A DNA stretch of 64,000 bases, taken from Rhodopirellula baltica SH 1. Lineage in GTDB: Bacteria > Planctomycetota > Planctomycetia > Pirellulales > Pirellulaceae. Positions within the stretch are counted from its first letter, which is position 1, and every line of letters begins with the position of its first letter. The position numbers were made by a program, and so were the translations under genes. Below the pieces are notes generated by a model. That model did no database searches. It had not been told where the DNA came from and was given only the letters and a program-made list of their open reading frames with translations. Shown here piece by piece: positions 62,342 to 64,000 of this stretch. Location of the stretch: assembly GCF_000196115.1 (NCBI RefSeq), contig NC_005027.1:434001-498000 (forward strand). Reading direction: 5' to 3'.

Positions 62342-64000
62342 TTATTGACTCGAGGCAGCCGACGCGGCGCGGATGAACTCGCCTCGCGTGGTGGTGCCAT
62401 TTGCCTGTGGAAGAACGTCGAGTGGCACGCCGATCGACGCAGCCAACGCTCGCCAGCGTTGTTCCAAGTCGGCGTCCAGCGTTTTGTCCAGTTCGACTGC
62501 GTGCCACGGAGCAGCCTCGCTGTACTGCCCGTGCAGTCTCTTCCCACGTGGTTTTCGTGGTGTCCCTTCCGGATAGAGCTTTAGCAATCCGCCAGCGGCA
62601 CCCCACCACTGCACGGCGGTAAAGTCAGGCGAGCCCGGCAAGACATCGCTGACATAGATCGTGGCAGAACCATCCGCGTGAAGGTGGTGCTGCAGTTCCG
62701 AGATATCGACCTGTTGCACGGGGCGGTCGTGCTGCACGGCTAGAGCCGCTGCGTGCCCGGCGGCTTGTCCCAGTGACATCCACACCGGCTCCAAACGCAA
62801 CGCACAGAAGCCGACGTGTGACGACGACACGGCACCCGGTACCAACAAATTGTCGACCTCCTTGGGTAGCAAGACTCCATAGGGAATCTGATACGGCGGC
62901 ACCGGGTTGTAGAACTCACCGCTGTGTTTGCCGCCGAATCGCGGACCTTCGTGGTGGGTTCCGTGGCAGTTGTTTCCATAGTCCGCCATGGCAATCGAGT
63001 CGGGGTGAAACTTCGCCCGAGTGCCTTCCGCCGCGTATTCGCTGTCCGCCTGAGTGTAAACGTGGACACCCTGCATGCGGCGGGCTTCACGCACATACAG
63101 TTGTGGCGGCAGATGATCGGTGTCCAGGAATTCGTCTCGGCACCATCCCCATAGTTTGGCTTCTTCGCGAAACTCCGGGGGAACTTCCAAGTCGTTTTGC
63201 AGAAAGTACAGCAGGCCGACTTGGTCTCTCAGATGCTCGGCATGGATCGCTTGGCGTTCTTCGGGTGTGCCGTCTGGCCAACCAAGGTTTTTGCCTGGCA
63301 ATGACAATCGCACCAAGCCTCGCGAGACATCGTTGATGTCGTATTTGCCGCCCGGTAGCACGGGCAGATGAGCCTTGAAAATGCACTTGCTCGGATAGTC
63401 GAAGACACGTTGAATTTTGTCCGACTCAATTGCATCCAGCACGCCCACGAAATCTTCGCGTCGGTAACCAGGCGGAGCAACGGGAGTCACCCGGTTGGTT
63501 TCATCTTGGGTCATGATGAAACGGAAGTTGTACGCTTGCAGTTGATCGTCCGCGGTTTCCGGTGCCAGCGATTCGCCATGTTCGTCACGTCCCTCCCGGC
63601 CGGCTCGCCATGGGACTCCTGCCATGGCCATCAAATCGCCTTCGTAGCTGCCGTCAATAAACACTTTGGCACGAACCGTTTGTGTGTTGCCTTGCGGATC
63701 GGCCAAGGTCGCTGATTCGATGCGATTTCGAGGTGACGTTTCAGTCTGGCTCAGTGTGGTGAGCCGGTGTTGATGGATCAGTTCGACGCGGGGTTGCTCA
63801 TTCAACAAGGCGTGGAAGGCGGCGAGGTTGACTTTGGGTTCGCCAAACGTGCCGTGATACGAAGCCTTCACCTGCGGCGAGTCGACGCCAAAGGTTTCTG
63901 CATAGTGAGTCTCAACACGATTCGCAAAATCCAGGAACGCCCCGCTGAGACTTTCCAGGGAATGAAAGTCGGTGTGAGACAGACCGCTGGTGACCAGACC
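62342..64000 (-). CDS. FAD-dependent oxidoreductase (FAD_oxidored-like), 5' end outside window
   Basis: At least 552 residues; the frame is open to the window edge, beginning GLVTSGLSHTDFHSL, so the dinucleotide-binding start lies beyond. Family features include AKVFIDGSYEGDLMAMAGVP, TPVAPPGYRREDFVGVL, PYQIPYGVLLPKEVDNLLVP and GAVSSSHVGFCALRLEPVWM with QAAGHAAALA. These match the FAD_oxidored type common in planctomycete polysaccharide gene clusters. The C-terminal 120 residues are an extra domain. Followed by the BNR-4 protein gene, so the pair may process a sugar polymer. Substrate unknown. Confidence 0.85.
   Translation of the reverse strand, partial: GLVTSGLSHTDFHSLESLSGAFLDFANRVETHYAETFGVDSPQVKASYHGTFGEPKVNLAAFHALLNEQPRVELIHQHRLTTLSQTETSPRNRIESATLADPQGNTQTVRAKVFIDGSYEGDLMAMAGVPWRAGREGRDEHGESLAPETADDQLQAYNFRFIMTQDETNRVTPVAPPGYRREDFVGVLDAIESDKIQRVFDYPSKCIFKAHLPVLPGGKYDINDVSRGLVRLSLPGKNLGWPDGTPEERQAIHAEHLRDQVGLLYFLQNDLEVPPEFREEAKLWGWCRDEFLDTDHLPPQLYVREARRMQGVHVYTQADSEYAAEGTRAKFHPDSIAMADYGNNCHGTHHEGPRFGGKHSGEFYNPVPPYQIPYGVLLPKEVDNLLVPGAVSSSHVGFCALRLEPVWMSLGQAAGHAAALAVQHDRPVQQVDISELQHHLHADGSATIYVSDVLPGSPDFTAVQWWGAAGGLLKLYPEGTPRKPRGKRLHGQYSEAAPWHAVELDKTLDADLEQRWRALAASIGVPLDVLPQANGTTTRGEFIRAASAASSQ

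Overview
The window reads as chromosomal DNA of a planctomycete, most likely Rhodopirellula or a close relative. This rests on planctomycete-typical families: a YTV-repeat wall protein, LEPR-XLL-type N-termini on giant surface proteins, the DUF1501 plus PSCyt1/DUF1549/DUF1553 pair, a DUF1559 pseudopilin-like protein, a BBP7 porin, an ExbB/ExbD-like three-gene operon and an ECF sigma/FecR pair. Base composition looks moderately GC-rich (judged by eye). No ribosomal RNA, CRISPR array or replication origin was seen; there is one tRNA (Ser, CGA).

Layout. 1-1.4 kb: small hypothetical and membrane proteins. 1.5-7.6 kb: a leftward tetR / membrane-fusion protein / RND pump operon with a candidate operator. 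8.1-10.7 kb: a secreted subtilase. 11.2-15.7 kb: a large surface protein with dockerin-like calcium loops and Ig/cadherin-like modules. 16-17.8 kb: the YTV protein. 18.2-19.1 kb: a lactate/malate dehydrogenase family enzyme. 19.2-23.8 kb: an ExbB/ExbD-like operon. 24-28.5 kb: secreted or membrane proteins and a DUF1559 protein. 28.5-33.1 kb: TPR lipoprotein, FG-GAP lipoprotein and seven-haem cytochrome. 33.4-36.2 kb: small proteins, tRNA-Ser and a porin. 36.3-44.7 kb: a giant cadherin-repeat protein and two smaller cohesin-like proteins. 44.7-51.6 kb: DUF1501, PSCyt1/DUF1553, EF-hand, FecR and ECF sigma genes, all leftward. 51.8-53.1 kb: a Tat-exported pyruvyl-transferase-like protein.

53.6-60.4 kb is the most unusual part: an integron-like gene cassette array. 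A tyrosine recombinase that keeps the IntI-like SPLD tail but lacks its N-terminal domain is followed, in the same orientation, by three cassettes. Each cassette opens with a GTT core whose exact reverse complement closes it, and two long attC hairpin sites are nearly identical. An IS91-like (HUH) element carrying its own tyrosine recombinase sits at the same place in two different attC sites, directly after the AAC of the R'' box. One copy is full length, with its recombinase broken by a frameshift and a stop codon. The other copy is truncated. Cassette 1 encodes a small protein resembling domain IV of elongation factor G.

60.8-64 kb: a BNR-type secreted protein and an FAD-dependent oxidoreductase running off the window edge.

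Functionally the window is dominated by envelope and surface biology: wall proteins, dockerin/cohesin-like modules, energised TonB/Tol-like machinery, secreted protease and efflux. Calls are from reading translated sequence and recalled family motifs only; no database search was run.
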